NCBI GenBank assembly: GCA_009869945.1
Contig: WIXG01000005.1
Span: 62,001-126,000 of the forward strand
Length of the DNA: 64,000 nucleotides
Direction: 5' to 3'
Origin: Mesaphorura yosii
Taxonomy: Eukaryota; Arthropoda; Collembola; Poduromorpha; Tullbergiidae
A program made the position numbers and the translations under genes. Of the stretch, positions 24,125 through 35,881 are shown one piece after another (the first letter of the stretch is position 1; every line of letters begins with the position of its first letter). Under the pieces are notes generated by a model that searched no databases, was not told the DNA's origin, and saw only the letters and a program-made list of their open reading frames with translations.

Positions 24125-26041
24125 ATGAACGGAAACAATCTGATGGACGACGCTGGTTTCGAGGACAGCTTGGATGGATCCCCGGTTATGGCACAAAAAG
24201 AAAATATGAAGCAAATGGCCGAGAACGGCGCCTATAAAACGCCTGTGTGGATGGATGACAATAGAAATTGCACAATTCCATCCGAAGGCAACGATGGCTC
24301 GGAGAAAGTTGAAGGCGATGCAGACAATATTACAAAACCTCGAGAACAAGTTGGTGATATTGTGTCAGAATCTGGGATGCACTGTGAAGTCCAATATCCA
24401 AAAGTGCTTGAGATTTTATACAAGAGAAGCTTCACCGACAGTGCAGTATCAGCCAGTGAAGTCTACAAAGAAGACGAAATTCAACGTTATATCAATTCTG
24501 CTGACCATCTTCATTCGAAGTCCAGTTGTGTCCATTTCAACTTGAATTCTCCAAGCTCGATTTTCGCAGTTGCCCCTTCAAATTCCCCTTGCTCCGGCGA
24601 ATACAGCCGATTCGACCAGCTGGACCCAACAATTTTGGAGTTTGAGTACTATGAACAGTTGGCAATCAATGCTCGGAACTTGAAGTTGAGTTTGGCCGCA
24701 CAGGTTTGTTTCTCCAACGATGTCTTTCTTAAATACTTGTGAAAAAGCGTTGGCTCAGATCTGCATTGTTTACATGCTGAGGTTTTGGAGAAAATCCTCC
24801 CCTTCTTCAGATTGCAAAACCTGTTAGAATGCCGTACTGTCTGCAAGAAATGGTACGACACGATTTCCTCTTCCCCGTACTTCTGGCAGCGGATATATGT
24901 CACTCGTCGAAGGGGTGACAAATTGACTTGGACAGATCTCATCAATTCAGAGCTGTGCGACGTGTACAACTTTCCGAGCTATCACATCGTCGAGTGCGAC
25001 CTCCGCGAGAGTGAAGTGCGCCTGTTCGTTGATATAATGGGAGGTCAGATCAAGGAGTTAAAATTGACAAGATGCGTGTACTCCGTTGCAACACTGCAGA
25101 ATCTCCTCACAAAGCTTCACAGTTTGGAATATTTGGAAATCACAGGCGTGGATCCCTCCGTTTTAGTTTCGGAGTCAATCTATCCCCCTAATCGAGACAT
25201 CAAGGCCATAAATTTGAAGCTGTCCACACTTGTTCTTGAATACCACGTCGGTCGCAGAGACCTCCAGCTCGAGCAATCTTCAGTGATCAGTTTTCTTCCC
25301 AGAAACTTGAGCGAAGCCGTTTTGTATGATATATTATCAAATTCCTGTTATCATCTGAAAATTATCAAGTTGATTGGCTGGGAGAGCAGAACATGCTTCA
25401 ATCTGCTGCAGCTGATTTCGTACCATTTACCATCGCCCACTTCGCCAGAAGAGCTACACTTTCTAAACGTACCACTCAAGAATCTGTCTTTCGCAGATTT
25501 CTATCCTCTGGCAAACGAATGCAACTCGCTCCGACTCAAGAAGCTATCAATCTGCCTTGCCAGTAACTGCTGGCGTCGCTTCCCAAAAGTGGACACAGTT
25601 TACGTCGACAAGATTGTGACAGAAATCCTTCAAGTGCAAAGTTCAAGCCTGACTCATGTGTACCTGGATCACTGCCCAGTCTCACAGAAGATTTTCACCG
25701 TCAAAATGCCGAAACTAAAAAGAGCGTCGATTCACGGAACCAAAATCAGTGTAGCCGATGTGTGCGGAAGTCCAAGCAACTTCGGTGCCTGGGGCCGTGG
25801 CAGTGTAACAATCGGAGTGGCGACGAGGATCTGTGAAGCATGCGCGGATTGCTCGGCACAGACTTTGATGAACAGCATCGTCCGGACATTCATAACATTG
25901 AAGTTTTGGGGCGCGGCCTGCTGTTGCGCCATACTGTCGTACACCATCGTGTTTCCTGATCAACCTCGCCTGCTCCTGTTTCTTGTGGGAACTCTGGTCT
26001 TCTTTGCATCCGTGAATTCTAACAACCAATTCCAAATGTAA
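24125..26041 (+). CDS. F-box/leucine-rich-repeat protein with hydrophobic C-terminus
   Basis: Two exons (24125-24703 and about 24782-26041) give about 612 residues. Residues 1-193 are acidic, Ser/Asn-rich and probably disordered. The F-box starts near the junction: VLEKILPFFRLQNLLECRTV, then CKKWYDTISSSPYFWQRIYV. F-boxes bind Skp1 to make the protein a substrate receptor of an SCF ubiquitin ligase. The following 330 residues contain irregular leucine-rich repeats (IKELKLTRC, LEYLEITG, LKKLSICL, LTHVYLDHC). Unexpectedly, the last 80 residues hold two hydrophobic stretches (FWGAACCCAILSYTIVF and LLLFLVGTLVFFASV), which suggest membrane anchoring. The exact acceptor is uncertain: two other AG sites nearby give the wrong frame with the best donor. 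Confidence 0.8.
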
Positions 26042-26881
26042 ACCAAAAATGTTGTAATAAATCCATCCCAGTGTCGTTCTGTCATTTGTCACTTTCATCC
26101 TGGAGGTTCCAGGGTTCGGCATGTGTTGTAGACACGACATTGCCCCGAAGCCCAAACAATCTTCAGTGGTTCTATATAGTAAATATGGTTAGTTGATTGA
26201 GACGATCCAGCTGGCTGGAAAAAGTCGGTCATAGGGCAATTTGCTGTTCATTAAGAAGGCTTCACCAAGAAGACGCATTCAACACTGCCTAAACCTTGAA
26301 ATCCATTACAATAGTACAATTACACGCAGTAAAGACGGACTCATCACTGTCGAAGCACAGATGCACGGAAAAGAGTCTTGTGCTATTGACTAATATCCTC
26401 TTACTCAGCGTAAATTCAAAACTGAGGATCAGCTGCGCACAAGTACTGTTCTCCAACTTCTGTCTTTGACGTTTGAGGTTTGACGACCAAGTTTTTGTAA
26501 CTGGTGAATTAAGTTGTAATTGCTAAAGGCGCTGGGCAAGTTGGGCTTGAATTTCCGTGACCACCTGTATCAAGTAAGTTAAACATTATATTCGATATCC
26601 GCAATTTATGCTCTTTATGCCGGTTAAGTTCGCGGAGACAGGACGCGAGTTTGATGTCTGTGTAATCAATTCGACAGCATGAAGGCCGTGAGGCCAAAGG
26701 TCGAACACTGAAGTGGAGTGATTCGAATATCTTTAGCTAATCTAGTGTGAGTATTCAGTGTTTTTCAAACCACATTCAATACGTCAGCCTTTGATTGTGT
26801 CTGCGTGTGTCAAATCGGTGCATGGGCATCAGTGTAAAGTTTGATAGCTTGTCGAATTCCTACTCACTGTGTGCTTTTAGG
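26042..26881. other. Spacer and 5' UTR of the TRM7-URM1 gene
   Basis: AATAAA at 26056-26061 lies 15 bases past the F-box gene stop. The acceptor tttag ends at 26880, one base before the first ATG context of TRM7-URM1, so that gene probably has a 5' UTR intron within this stretch. Confidence 0.5.
26056..26061 (+). terminator. AATAAA polyadenylation signal of the F-box gene
   Basis: Canonical hexamer immediately downstream of the stop codon at 26039-26041. Confidence 0.6.
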
Positions 26882-28218
26882 ATGGGGCGGTCGTCAAAAG
26901 ACAAGCGAGACATATTTTACAGATTGGCGAAGCAAGAAGGATGGAGGGCAAGAAGTGCTTATAAACTACTTCACCTCGATTACGAGTTGAAGCTGTTACA
27001 GAATGTTACAAGAGCCGTCGATTTATGTGCAGCACCCGGAAGTTGGAGTCAAGTGCTCGCTCAGTCAATGAAGCCATTGGAAAGTCCTGGCAAATGTATT
27101 GTTGCAGTCGATCTCCAAGAAATGGCTCCCATTCCTGGTGTACAATGTTTTAGTGGTGACATCACTTCGGATGAAACAGCTGGGAAAGTAATCCAGCTAC
27201 TGGGAAATGCAAAGGCCGACATTGTTGTTTGTGATGGTGCTCCAGATGTAAGAATTGTCATCTTTCCCAGTTATGCCTCGCTCGAGCTTACTTATAGAAT
27301 CATTTTGTGAATCCGCAGGTTACCGGATATCACATATTCGATGAACATTTGCAATCGGGACTATTTATGGCGGCCTTGAAAATATCTGTAAAAGTACTGG
27401 CAGAAAATGGCACGTTCCTCGCCAAGATATTTCGCTCAAGCGATGACGGCGTCAAATGGCTCTTCTCAAAAGCCCAACTTTTCTTCAAGGACGTCATGAT
27501 TGCTAAGCCCCGAAGTAGTCGTAGCACCAGCGTCGAAGCGTACATTGTTGGGAGACAGTTCAGCCCGCCCAGCAATTTCACCAGCTCTAATTTTGAAGAA
27601 ATTCTGCAAGGAGGTCAGAAATTGCTGGAAAAACTGTCACAATTGACGGAAACGATCTGCGGAAAAGAAGATCTTGAGTCGGATGTCAGTTACCCTTCCA
27701 GCATATTGATAGACCACAAGTACGAGTTCTCTGTGCCGCCTCCGAACTTGGAGGTTCTTACCGAAGGATACAGCGCGGGGTATGAGCCACCGGGGCCGGA
27801 GCTTTCCAATTTGCCTTCATATGAAGACGCGTTGCTTGCAAGAAATACGAGGAAATTACTAAGCATGCAAATTAAATCGGGCGAGAAAAGTGAAGTTGAA
27901 CCTGAAGCTCCTGGAAACACAAGAACATTGAAGATTTCGTTTGGTGGAGGCGCCGAAAATCTCGTGAACTGCGGTCGAGAAATTACTGTCAGCTACCCTG
28001 CATCAGAAAAGTATTCGTTTGAACTTCGTGGCGTGCTTAATCATATCAAAGACTACTTCATTGTTGACCGTCCGGAATTATTCATGAAAGACGATGATGT
28101 GAGACCTGGAATTTTGGTGCTAATCAATGACACTGATTGGGAAATTCTGGACAAACTAGACTACGAAGTACAGGAAGGAGACTCGATCGCATTTATATCC
28201 ACTTTACATGGAGGCTGA
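26882..28218 (+). CDS. FTSJ1-URM1: TRM7 (FTSJ1) tRNA 2'-O-methyltransferase fused to URM1
   Basis: Two exons (26882-27247, 27319-28218), phase-0 intron, 421 residues. Residues 1 to about 310 are a full-length TRM7/FTSJ1, which 2'-O-methylates tRNA positions 32 and 34. They include [23 protein letters not shown] motif [28 protein letters not shown] and [13 protein letters not shown]. The catalytic K-D-K-E tetrad is visible as Lys28, Asp118, Lys158 and Glu195. The usual TRM7 tail ([16 protein letters not shown]) is present. After a short linker with no stop, residues 325-421 are a complete URM1: [43 protein letters not shown] and the C-terminal STLHGG. URM1 is the ubiquitin-like sulfur carrier for 2-thiolation of wobble uridine, and needs its exposed C-terminal Gly-Gly, which is retained. 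The fusion is uninterrupted within one exon. An internal Met (SMQIKSGEK) just before the URM1 part could allow separate initiation. Confidence 0.95.
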
Positions 28219-28334
28219 AATTCTTGTACAATTCTTGTATTTTAGCATTTAATTATCGTACAACATTTTTACTTAAGAACTATGAGTTAAATACATTAAT
28301 ATCAAATTAAATCAGGTTCAGATCCAATAAATGG

Positions 28335-28967
28335 TCATCTTGCACTCTGACTCTCGACATTTTCCGCCGAATTATATTTTACATAGTCTTCGTACGAGGG
28401 AGGAGGTTCGTCCATGTCTATGTCTATCACTGCAGGAGTGGAGACTTCGTACGCGGTGCTGAATGGCGGAGGTGCAGAGTCAACCGCCTGTTGAGATCTT
28501 TCATTTCGTGTTTGGTCTCTTGGCATTTGGATTTCATACACGCCGAGCGCAATGGTATCACCCGCCCGCGAGATTGTGGTTATGCGCACGGCTCGCGTGA
28601 CTCCTCCTGGTCGATTTGGCCGATTTCGTGCATTTCTTGCTTGACCTGCGAAAAGACAGCATCAGCATCGGGTAAAGGAATAATTCCAAAGGAGTGTGCT
28701 TGGAGCCCACGATTCCCATGATAGGACTTACTTAAGAAGAATGCCTGTCTCTGTCTAGCCAGTTGGTGTTCTGTCGTGATATGGTCTTCAAACGCCCGTC
28801 TCAAACCCCGGCAGCATACAACTATTATCTGGAAACGAATTATTGTGCGGGTGTCAAGAGTAATGAATTCACAAATGTGTCCAAGAAAAGCCGTGTTTAG
28901 TACTTACGACGAAAATGACGATAACGATAATCGCAATGACCAGCAATTCCATGAGATCCTTCGCCAT
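28335..28967 (-). CDS. PPxY membrane-adaptor family member C
   Basis: Three exons (28967-28908, 28828-28732, 28645-28335) join in frame to 155 residues. Exon 1 (MAKDLMELLVIAIIVIVIFV) is nearly all transmembrane. Exon 2 begins IIVVCCRGLRRAFEDH, giving a Cys pair and basic residues just inside the membrane. Exon 3 is basic, then holds the bipartite motif: PPPFSTAYEV, an acidic VIDIDMDE spacer and EPPPSYEDYVKY. The final PPSY is a class I WW-domain ligand and the following YVKY could also act as an endocytic tyrosine signal. It is tail-to-tail with TRM7-URM1, with only 116 bases between stop codons. Confidence 0.82.
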
Positions 28968-30486
28968 TCTTCTGAATGCGGGCGTGTCTCACCAAATGCA
29001 AACTACAATTACAAAGCTTAACTTTCGACTTGACACTAAATACTGTTCCTCTGGGGTTAAAGGTTACATTGTTCCAAGTCCTTGGACTTGTCTCTTCAAT
29101 GACTGACGCTTTTTTGTCTCAATTTATTTTATGTGCAGCTAGCGAAAAAGAATCAGGGGAAAATAATGCAGACAAGGACATAATTCGATATTATTCTGCA
29201 AGACACAAGAGTAACTTTGCGATAATAGGAATACAAAATTAGCCAGATTGTCGTACAGTTTGCTCCAAAAATCGTTTTCCAAAGACCTGATATTACCATT
29301 GCCCTTTTATAAAGTTTGGTTATCTGCATCTGGAGCGAGTCGTGCTCAAAAGTCAGGACGTGCCGTGTGGAGTGTGGCATTATCAGGGAGCCGTGCGCAT
29401 TGCGGTAAAACCGTGTGCACAAATCCAGACGGTCCGTGTGGGCAACATCCAGATAAGGAAGGTGCTCGTTATCATAATCAGGTTCATAATGACGGCACGT
29501 CTCGTGTTTTCAGATTACGAACACGACGACTGTTCGGGGAAACCAATGAGTAGGGATCCAAGTTCAATGGTAATTGTGTTTAGAGATGAACTTTACTTTG
29601 GCATGGCGGCTAGCGGCTTAATACTTCTTGCTATCTCGTGTCCCAGCGAAGCAAAGCGCGCACTAATTGCTATTGCTGATTATTGTTTTGCAATTCTGCA
29701 GTCAAATCAGCTTCGATGGTGGTATGATTCCATACCACAGCGCAGTGGTGACAGCAATTACGTGATAAAAACTTTCCGTATTTGTGTCTTCGTCACATAA
29801 TTCCCCTCAACAAGGGGCTTATCAGCACTGCGTCATTGTCTTGTCTCGTGAATAATAAGGAAAGCCTAACTCTTCTAACTTCTAGCCACGTTACTGAATG
29901 AAAGATTGGAGATCAAACGATAACGGCACCTGAAACGGCTGAAATGAGATGTCAAATAGCGAAAAGCATCTTTATGGTATGAATTAATGAATCAATGTCG
30001 CTATGTTTCGATTTCCAGTGAAATGTTTGCAATGCATTATGCCAAACGAGCAGTAAATTAAGTTGCAAATCTTTGGAGTTTCATTATTATACAGTTTTAT
30101 TTAAATACAAAATTAAACTCAACATTGGCACTTACTTCAGCATAAGGCCGTAAGGATAACATGTTCATAATTCACAACAACACAAATTCACAGACGACGA
30201 ACATTCAGCATTGACATTGCAGCAAAAATTTCCATTAATTTGTACCATAATATGTGGCCGGGCCGTACTAACGCGTACGACGCGTAGCCACAATCGCGAC
30301 TCTCGAGTGGCATGACGTCTTGAGCGTAGAATAAGTAATAAGTGGAGCCGGGCAAAAGGAAGACACAGGCACTAAGTTCCAAGGCATGGTCCATGGCGGC
30401 TTGACATTGGCAGGACCCAATGTTTCAGTCGGAGTCGAAGCTCCTTCGCGAAGTATTCTGACAGCCGGGAACCTGAGCCGTGTTCT
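28968..30486. other. Spacer between family members C and D
   Basis: No gene was recognised. A 152-codon plus-strand frame at 29342-29800 lacks domain similarity and good splice context. The CpG-rich 17-mer at 30271-30287 is shared with 908-924. Confidence 0.45.
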
Positions 30487-31143
30487 TCAGCAGTTCCCAT
30501 CTCCATGCGTCTGCGTTGTCGTCGTCGACTTGCTTACGGCCTCTCCGCAGCTGATGCATAAGCTCGGTTGTATCACGCTTGACGAAATGAGGACATTGTT
30601 GCTGTAATTACTACTCTGAATTTGCCTTGAAGAGCTGTTGTGTTCTGGAGGTAGCATGATGGTGTGCGAATCATTCGAGTACCTCCTCACATACTCTTCG
30701 TACGATGGCAGCTGAACGTCCTCCATGTCCACGACTGAGATCGGGGCTTTCATTGAGACTGCTTCGTCAAACTTTGGCGGAGGCTCAGTGGCTAGAAAAA
30801 AGAAGAGGGAAAAAAGTCAGTACTTGCACATATTAACTAATTCGTTCCTTATCTTTCATTAACACCTTACCTCTTTGTCTTCTGGCAATATTTTCGGCAA
30901 TGAACTGTTCCCATCTGGTCGATTCGTCAGAGCGTGGCGAGAAACAACTTCGAATCTGAATATCACAAGAAACGAAGTGAAAACTTATACGAAACGATGA
31001 AACCCTCGTCGCTATGACTGAGTTTCAGATTTTCTCAACACGCTTACCACGAATCTAATTGTAAGTATCAGCACTAGCACGGCGTAGCCGCCGACCAAGA
31101 TGAAGATCACGATACGAGCCCACTTCTCGGCGTCCGTAGTCAT
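30487..31143 (-). CDS. PPxY/LPSY membrane-adaptor family member D
   Basis: Three exons (31143-31048, 30955-30871, 30791-30487) join in frame to 161 residues. Exon 1 has a short polar N-terminus (MTTDAEKWAR) and a helix (IVIFILVGGYAVLVLILTI) ending RFV at the phase-0 junction. Exon 2 is basic (IRSCFSPRSDES, ENIARRQR). Exon 3 opens with TEPPPKFDEAVSM, then VVDMEDVQLPSYEEYVRRY. Here the distal motif is LPSY, a Nedd4 WW ligand known from Commissureless. The tail is Ser/Asn/Thr-rich and contains a CISCGE pair of Cys. Exon 1 and its junction closely resemble member E. Confidence 0.82.
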
Positions 31144-33060
31144 TTTTAAGACTTGGTGGTTAAAATTATTTGAGACTTGGAAAGACAGAGTAAAGTAATT
31201 TAAGCTTCTGGTCTTCAGGTTGATGGAAGTTGAACTGAACTCGCAATTAAGATGCTAATGCATGTGAATACTACAATGTGTTTAGAACAGTAGTCCAGTA
31301 GTCTCACAATTTTTCAAAACAAAGCACGCTCGGACATCTTCAGCAGCACAGCTCACAAATACAACTAAAATGTTTACATAATCAGAAAGGAATTCTGTTC
31401 CAGTTCCAAAAAATTGAGCGGTTCGATGTCGCCGGCCAGCTAACGTAAACAAATACCGTGCACGTCTGTCAGAATTTTAGAATAGGTTCCGTTCCAAGTC
31501 AAGTCAAGTTCAGCAGGCAGCGAAGAACAGTGATTAGATGAATGGTGTGAGTGTACTCTTAGTTTTATACAAAGAGCAGGCCAGACCACGACCACAACAC
31601 AAACACAACTCTCCACAGTTTCCAAAAATAGATGATCAGCATACAAACGGAGCCGTGCACTGTGTACTCTGGCTGCAGGCTGTGTTTAGTTGTAGATACG
31701 TGTATTTACTATTATGTTAATAATAAATTAACGACACAGACAACATTTCAAGCAGCGCATCATGAATGGAAAAAACCAACTGTCCTATACAGGCATGTAC
31801 TACACTTTTAAGCACAAGCTGAGCTCTCTCTGATATGACAAAGTCTATGTGAGAGATATGCTGTTCTGGCGACTTCTCCATGAACTGTCCAGCCAAGTCC
31901 AAGCCGCAACGCAACACAACAGACTTGCACTTTTATTCTGCACGCTGGACACAATGCAAATGCCTTCTTGTCGTTCTGGCTGCGTTCATTAAGAACTGCG
32001 TAATAGCGTTACGTGCAAATATTTTGCTCACCTTACTCCAATGCGCTACAATCAATGCGCTACAATGTCGTGTCGCAGATCTACACAAACTATTTAGCAT
32101 ATTGATGGTACTTGCACAAGGAAAGTTGTTGACAAGCGTTTTGCCATGTGATAAGTCGTATTATAGTCGTACCATTCGCGATGGAACAGCCGCAGCCATT
32201 TAACTCCTGTGGAAAAACAAACTCAAGAGGTCGATCCTTTGATTGAATGGCTCCACACGTCATTTTCGATTAAGTGTTTACCTATTCCGAAGTTATTACC
32301 TTTCTGTTAGTGCTTGCGATAATCGCCGCCATTATTGGTACTTTATCTGAGCCTGGAAGTAAACAATCTAATTTGGCGACGCAGTCGCTGCGTGCGAAAC
32401 GCTTAACCACCTGTAACTACAATGGCAATGGCAATGGATTAGTTGGCCAATCTTCCTAAATTATTTCTTCTGCAGGCCACAGTCGCATGTGCGATGTGTT
32501 TTTGACATTGTTTTTAATGGGAGAGTCCAAAACGCCAAACTCATACCGCTGTACTCACAGAGCGCGGCGGCAGGCGTCGTCAACATAGTCCAAGCCAAGT
32601 CAGTCAAGTCAAAGAGCATTGTCGCTTTGAACTCTTATCAAATTGATTGGCATTCAGCTCCGGTCGGTCGAGTTCAGGCGTCATTAGGTTAAACATTGGA
32701 TCAAAGGGGCTTAAGTTCATCCAGGCGGTCAATTCAATCAATATCAGTCCAATTTGACGCGGCAGTTAGAAATTAGCAGGATGATTTCGGCTTCCGAATT
32801 CCGTATTCGGAAACTTGCCACTGTCACTGTTAAAAAACGTCACAAACCACAAGTTCAATGGAAAGGTCAGTCATGTGTTTGCATAACGGGCGAGTGTACT
32901 TTGATCTTTGCTTGTACATTTCTTATCTCAAGCACAATTAGGAAAGTTTCTGGCCTTGAGCGGCTACGCGTTATTTAATGAGGGTCGATCATGATAAACT
33001 CGCTCAATTAAAACCATTATAAGATGCTAAATAAGTTAAGATTTATTTCGTGTAGTGTAT
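31144..33060. other. Spacer between family members D and E
   Basis: Short frames only. One plus-strand frame near 32274-32350 is hydrophobic (TFLLVLAIIAAIIGTL) but lacks an ATG and flanking exons, so it is not called as a gene. Confidence 0.45.
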
Positions 33061-33679
33061 TTATAAATGATGTGACGAATCTACAATATTCATATTTGTA
33101 TTTGAACTGGCGTCGCTGGACTGATTTGTTGATATACTGAACGAAGGCGGTGGGCACTCTTCCTGTTTTTGAGATTTCGTGGCATTTTTGCTCTGCGGGC
33201 CGACATTGCCGTTGGCCGGGGTCACAGTCTTTGAGTAAAACTTCTCAAACTCCTCGTAGGTCGGTGGCTGCTCCTCAATGACGTACGAGTACGACGGGGG
33301 AGGCTCCACGACCACTCGACCCCGCGGGTCACGGGGTGCAGCGTTTACTCTAAGATCTGTTCAGAGTACGGTAAAAATTAGAAATTGAAAATTAAAGCGG
33401 TGAACGCGAGCGTAAAGACAGACTCACCATACAGGAATGAATTTCTTGGCGTCTCTCCACTCGACTGCCTCCACCGGACTCCGCCACTGTGACCGCTTGC
33501 GAATTTGACGTATTGCACCTGCAATTTAGGCGTGAGTTTTAGATTGCAGCCTGGATTTTCAATATTTCAACGAATTGGCGCCTTACCACGAATCGAATTG
33601 CGATTATGAGCAATGCGATCACGTACAAGCCGCACACAACGAATATGAGAATGGTGGCCAGGGTCTTGGTGTCCGACAT
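33061..33679 (-). CDS. PPxY membrane-adaptor family member E
   Basis: Three exons (33679-33587, 33518-33428, 33356-33061) join in frame to 159 residues. Exon 1 is MSDTKTLATI plus a helix (LIFVVCGLYVIALLIIAI) ending RFV, like member D. Exon 2 is Ser/Gly/Arg-rich. Exon 3 contains two full class I motifs close together, VEPPPSYSYV and EQPPTYEEFEKFY, and a later ECPPPSFS. The tail is Asn/Ser/Lys-rich and ends SSHHL. Intron phases are 0 and 1 as in the other members. Two tandem PPxY motifs would favour binding of multi-WW Nedd4-type ligases (inference). Confidence 0.82.
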
Positions 33680-34781
33680 GTCATTTGCAGGAGGCTCGAA
33701 ATCAAATGACAATCGATTCGAAATGACAGGAGTGGAATGGGGCACAATTTGCACGATGAGGCAACTCAAATTTGTCCGTATGCGTCTAGAACTGGAAAAT
33801 TGCAGAATGCTTTACTGGGTGATGGCACAAACGATCAAATGAGACACTAAATTTTATTGTAAATATAACCCCAGAGTGAGTTTCGAGTGTGTTAGTGCGA
33901 TTTGTTGTACTGACACCTAACCCAGCAGCAGCCCAGTGCGTTCTTATCAACTTAACTAATCATACAATTTTTGCGCTATGTTACTATCTCAGCTTTTCGA
34001 CGACGAGAATTTTATTGTGCTGATAAAGCGCGAGCATATGTCTCGTCCGTCTGGTTGTACACAATTTGACAAATTATCTGCGCCAAGCAGCTCACAGATG
34101 TTGGTCCCATTATGAGCGCAAGTCTGATGCAAATTAATTTCGCACGAGTTCATTAATGTGCAATTTGGCAAATGTGAGCCCTGATAAGTGCTAATAACCG
34201 ACCTTAACATTTTTGCTGGAATCATAAAACGATTTCACGTGAAACGACGCTAGTTTAACCTGAAAATGGCAAACGCAGAAGCCTCGCAAATGTGTTCCAT
34301 TCTTAATGCGATAAAACGATTACTCTGACTCGACTCACGTAGACATCGTACCGTGTGTGTGATCACGATCACAAACGCCATGTCAAGCCAGCCAAGCCTA
34401 TGTAATTCGAACATGATGCCCTTGAATGTTTGATACTCCTTTGTTGGATTCACATTTCTATTCTTCGACCATGTGAAGTGAACCTGTCACCGTGTCTCAT
34501 TTGAATGGTTGAAGACGAGGCAGGCATGCGAGTTGAGTCTTCTGTCCTGTTGATGTTGATTCCATTGTAATCTTGTAAGGTGGCTAATACTCCAGCTAAT
34601 GAGCTACTGGTCACGTCCATTTTGTACATGCTAGAAGTCTACTGTGTCCATGGCACACCAAGCCCATACTATGATGTCACCTTCATTTATATACTCGAAT
34701 CTTGCACTTTAATGAAGTTATTTTTCTACAATAGTTTGTTTTCGTGTAATTTCAGTCGCTGTTACGATCTTAATCCTAACA
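33680..34781. other. Spacer between member E and stefin 1
   Basis: No coding exon was recognised. An acceptor ending at 34754 (tttcag) lies 27 bases before the stefin 1 ATG, so a 5' UTR intron is likely here. Confidence 0.45.
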
Positions 34782-35369
34782 ATGGCTTCCAACCCGAAAG
34801 CGCAGGACGGAGCAGCCAAAAAGGATGCCCCAGCTCAGGTTCCGAATCCGAGCCCAGACCCCAAGGCCGGGTCAAAGGTAAGCCATTGACTAAACTCTTA
34901 AGTAAAGATTACAATTTCTCAGCTTAATAACGTAATCGAATGGTCACTCCAGGATTTGGCATCTGAAGTCGAAACTGGTGGCCTCAGCAATTTCCGGCAG
35001 CCTGATCACGTCATCACGGGAGTGATTGAGAAAGTCGAAAATGCGATCAAAACGGAAATTAACGCGCTAAAGATGAATGACCCACCACTTGGGAAAGGAG
35101 ATAAGCTGACTTTGGTCGGATATCGTTTGAACATCGTGAATGGGTACTTGTATTTCGCGAAGGTAAGCTTACGAGCCTATTTCTATGGGATAAGTTACCA
35201 TTTACGATAATCCGCATGTTTGTAGATAAAGATTCATGGAGACAGCTTTGTCCAGGCGCGAATTCTCCAAACGCCGAAGGGTGAGGTCACCCTGCAAAGT
35301 GTTACGGAGACGAAAACTGACGCTGACGAGCGAGATTACTTCAAGCTGCCGACTTCATCATCTAGATAA
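34782..35369 (+). CDS. Stefin-type cystatin 1
   Basis: Cystatins of this type are cytosolic inhibitors of papain-like cysteine proteases. Three exons (34782-34877, 34953-35162, 35226-35369) join in frame to 149 residues. A Pro/Lys/Ala-rich extension (MASNPKAQDGAAKKD, then SPDPKAGSK) precedes the stefin domain, which begins TGGLSNFRQPDHVI with the conserved N-terminal Gly. The first inhibitory hairpin that is QxVxG in active cystatins reads NIVNG here (in YRLNIVNGYLYF), so the Gln is lost and protease inhibition may be weakened. The last exon starts IKIHGDSFVQARI, with the intron at the same place as in vertebrate stefins. The protein ends YFKLPTSSSR. Confidence 0.8.
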
Positions 35370-35881
35370 ACGCGGCATTGTTGTTCCATCAACAGTGAGG
35401 AGCAATCCAGCACGGCTTCACTGAAGATTAAAGGCAATTCGCCAGTATTATTGCGCTATCGAATTTCACTCGTATTTTATTGTCTTCGTGTAGTTAGCAG
35501 ATTGAAAACTGTCGCTTCCAGATTACATTCACTTTCGCTGTCGCACGCCGACAAATTATTCATTCCAGCGCCTTGTTACAGCAGTTGTGACATAGTTTTT
35601 CATTGCCAGTTGACTTATGTGCACCACCGGAGCCTTCTTGTTATGGCTAGCCAATGCGATGATTAGCTAGTACTTTTAACTATTAACCACAAATTATTAG
35701 CATGCGGTAAAGTTAGACGTAGCTTAGCTTGGGTGAGTTATGTTAACAGTCTTATTAAAATCAACCAGTTCACGATCACGAAATAGAGTTCTGTCAATTT
35801 ATTGCTTGCATTCTTCCGCGCAGACATAATTTGACGGTGAAATTGTAGCAGTTTATTTCCAAATCAGTCCAGTAAACTTTC
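35370..35881. other. Spacer between stefins 1 and 2
   Basis: No exon was recognised; it should contain the promoter and 5' UTR of stefin 2. Confidence 0.45.

Noticed and set aside
25715-26155. 146-codon minus-strand frame opposite the F-box gene tail
   Set aside because: It has no domain and no splice context. The plus-strand frame continues the F-box/LRR protein.
29342-29800. 152-codon plus-strand frame with hydrophobic patches
   Set aside because: Composition is unremarkable, no family is recognisable, and there are no convincing flanking splice sites. It lies in the spacer between adaptor genes.
32274-32459. Short hydrophobic plus-strand frame that could mimic a transmembrane exon
   Set aside because: It lacks an ATG start, is on the opposite strand to the adaptor family and has no following basic or PPxY exon.
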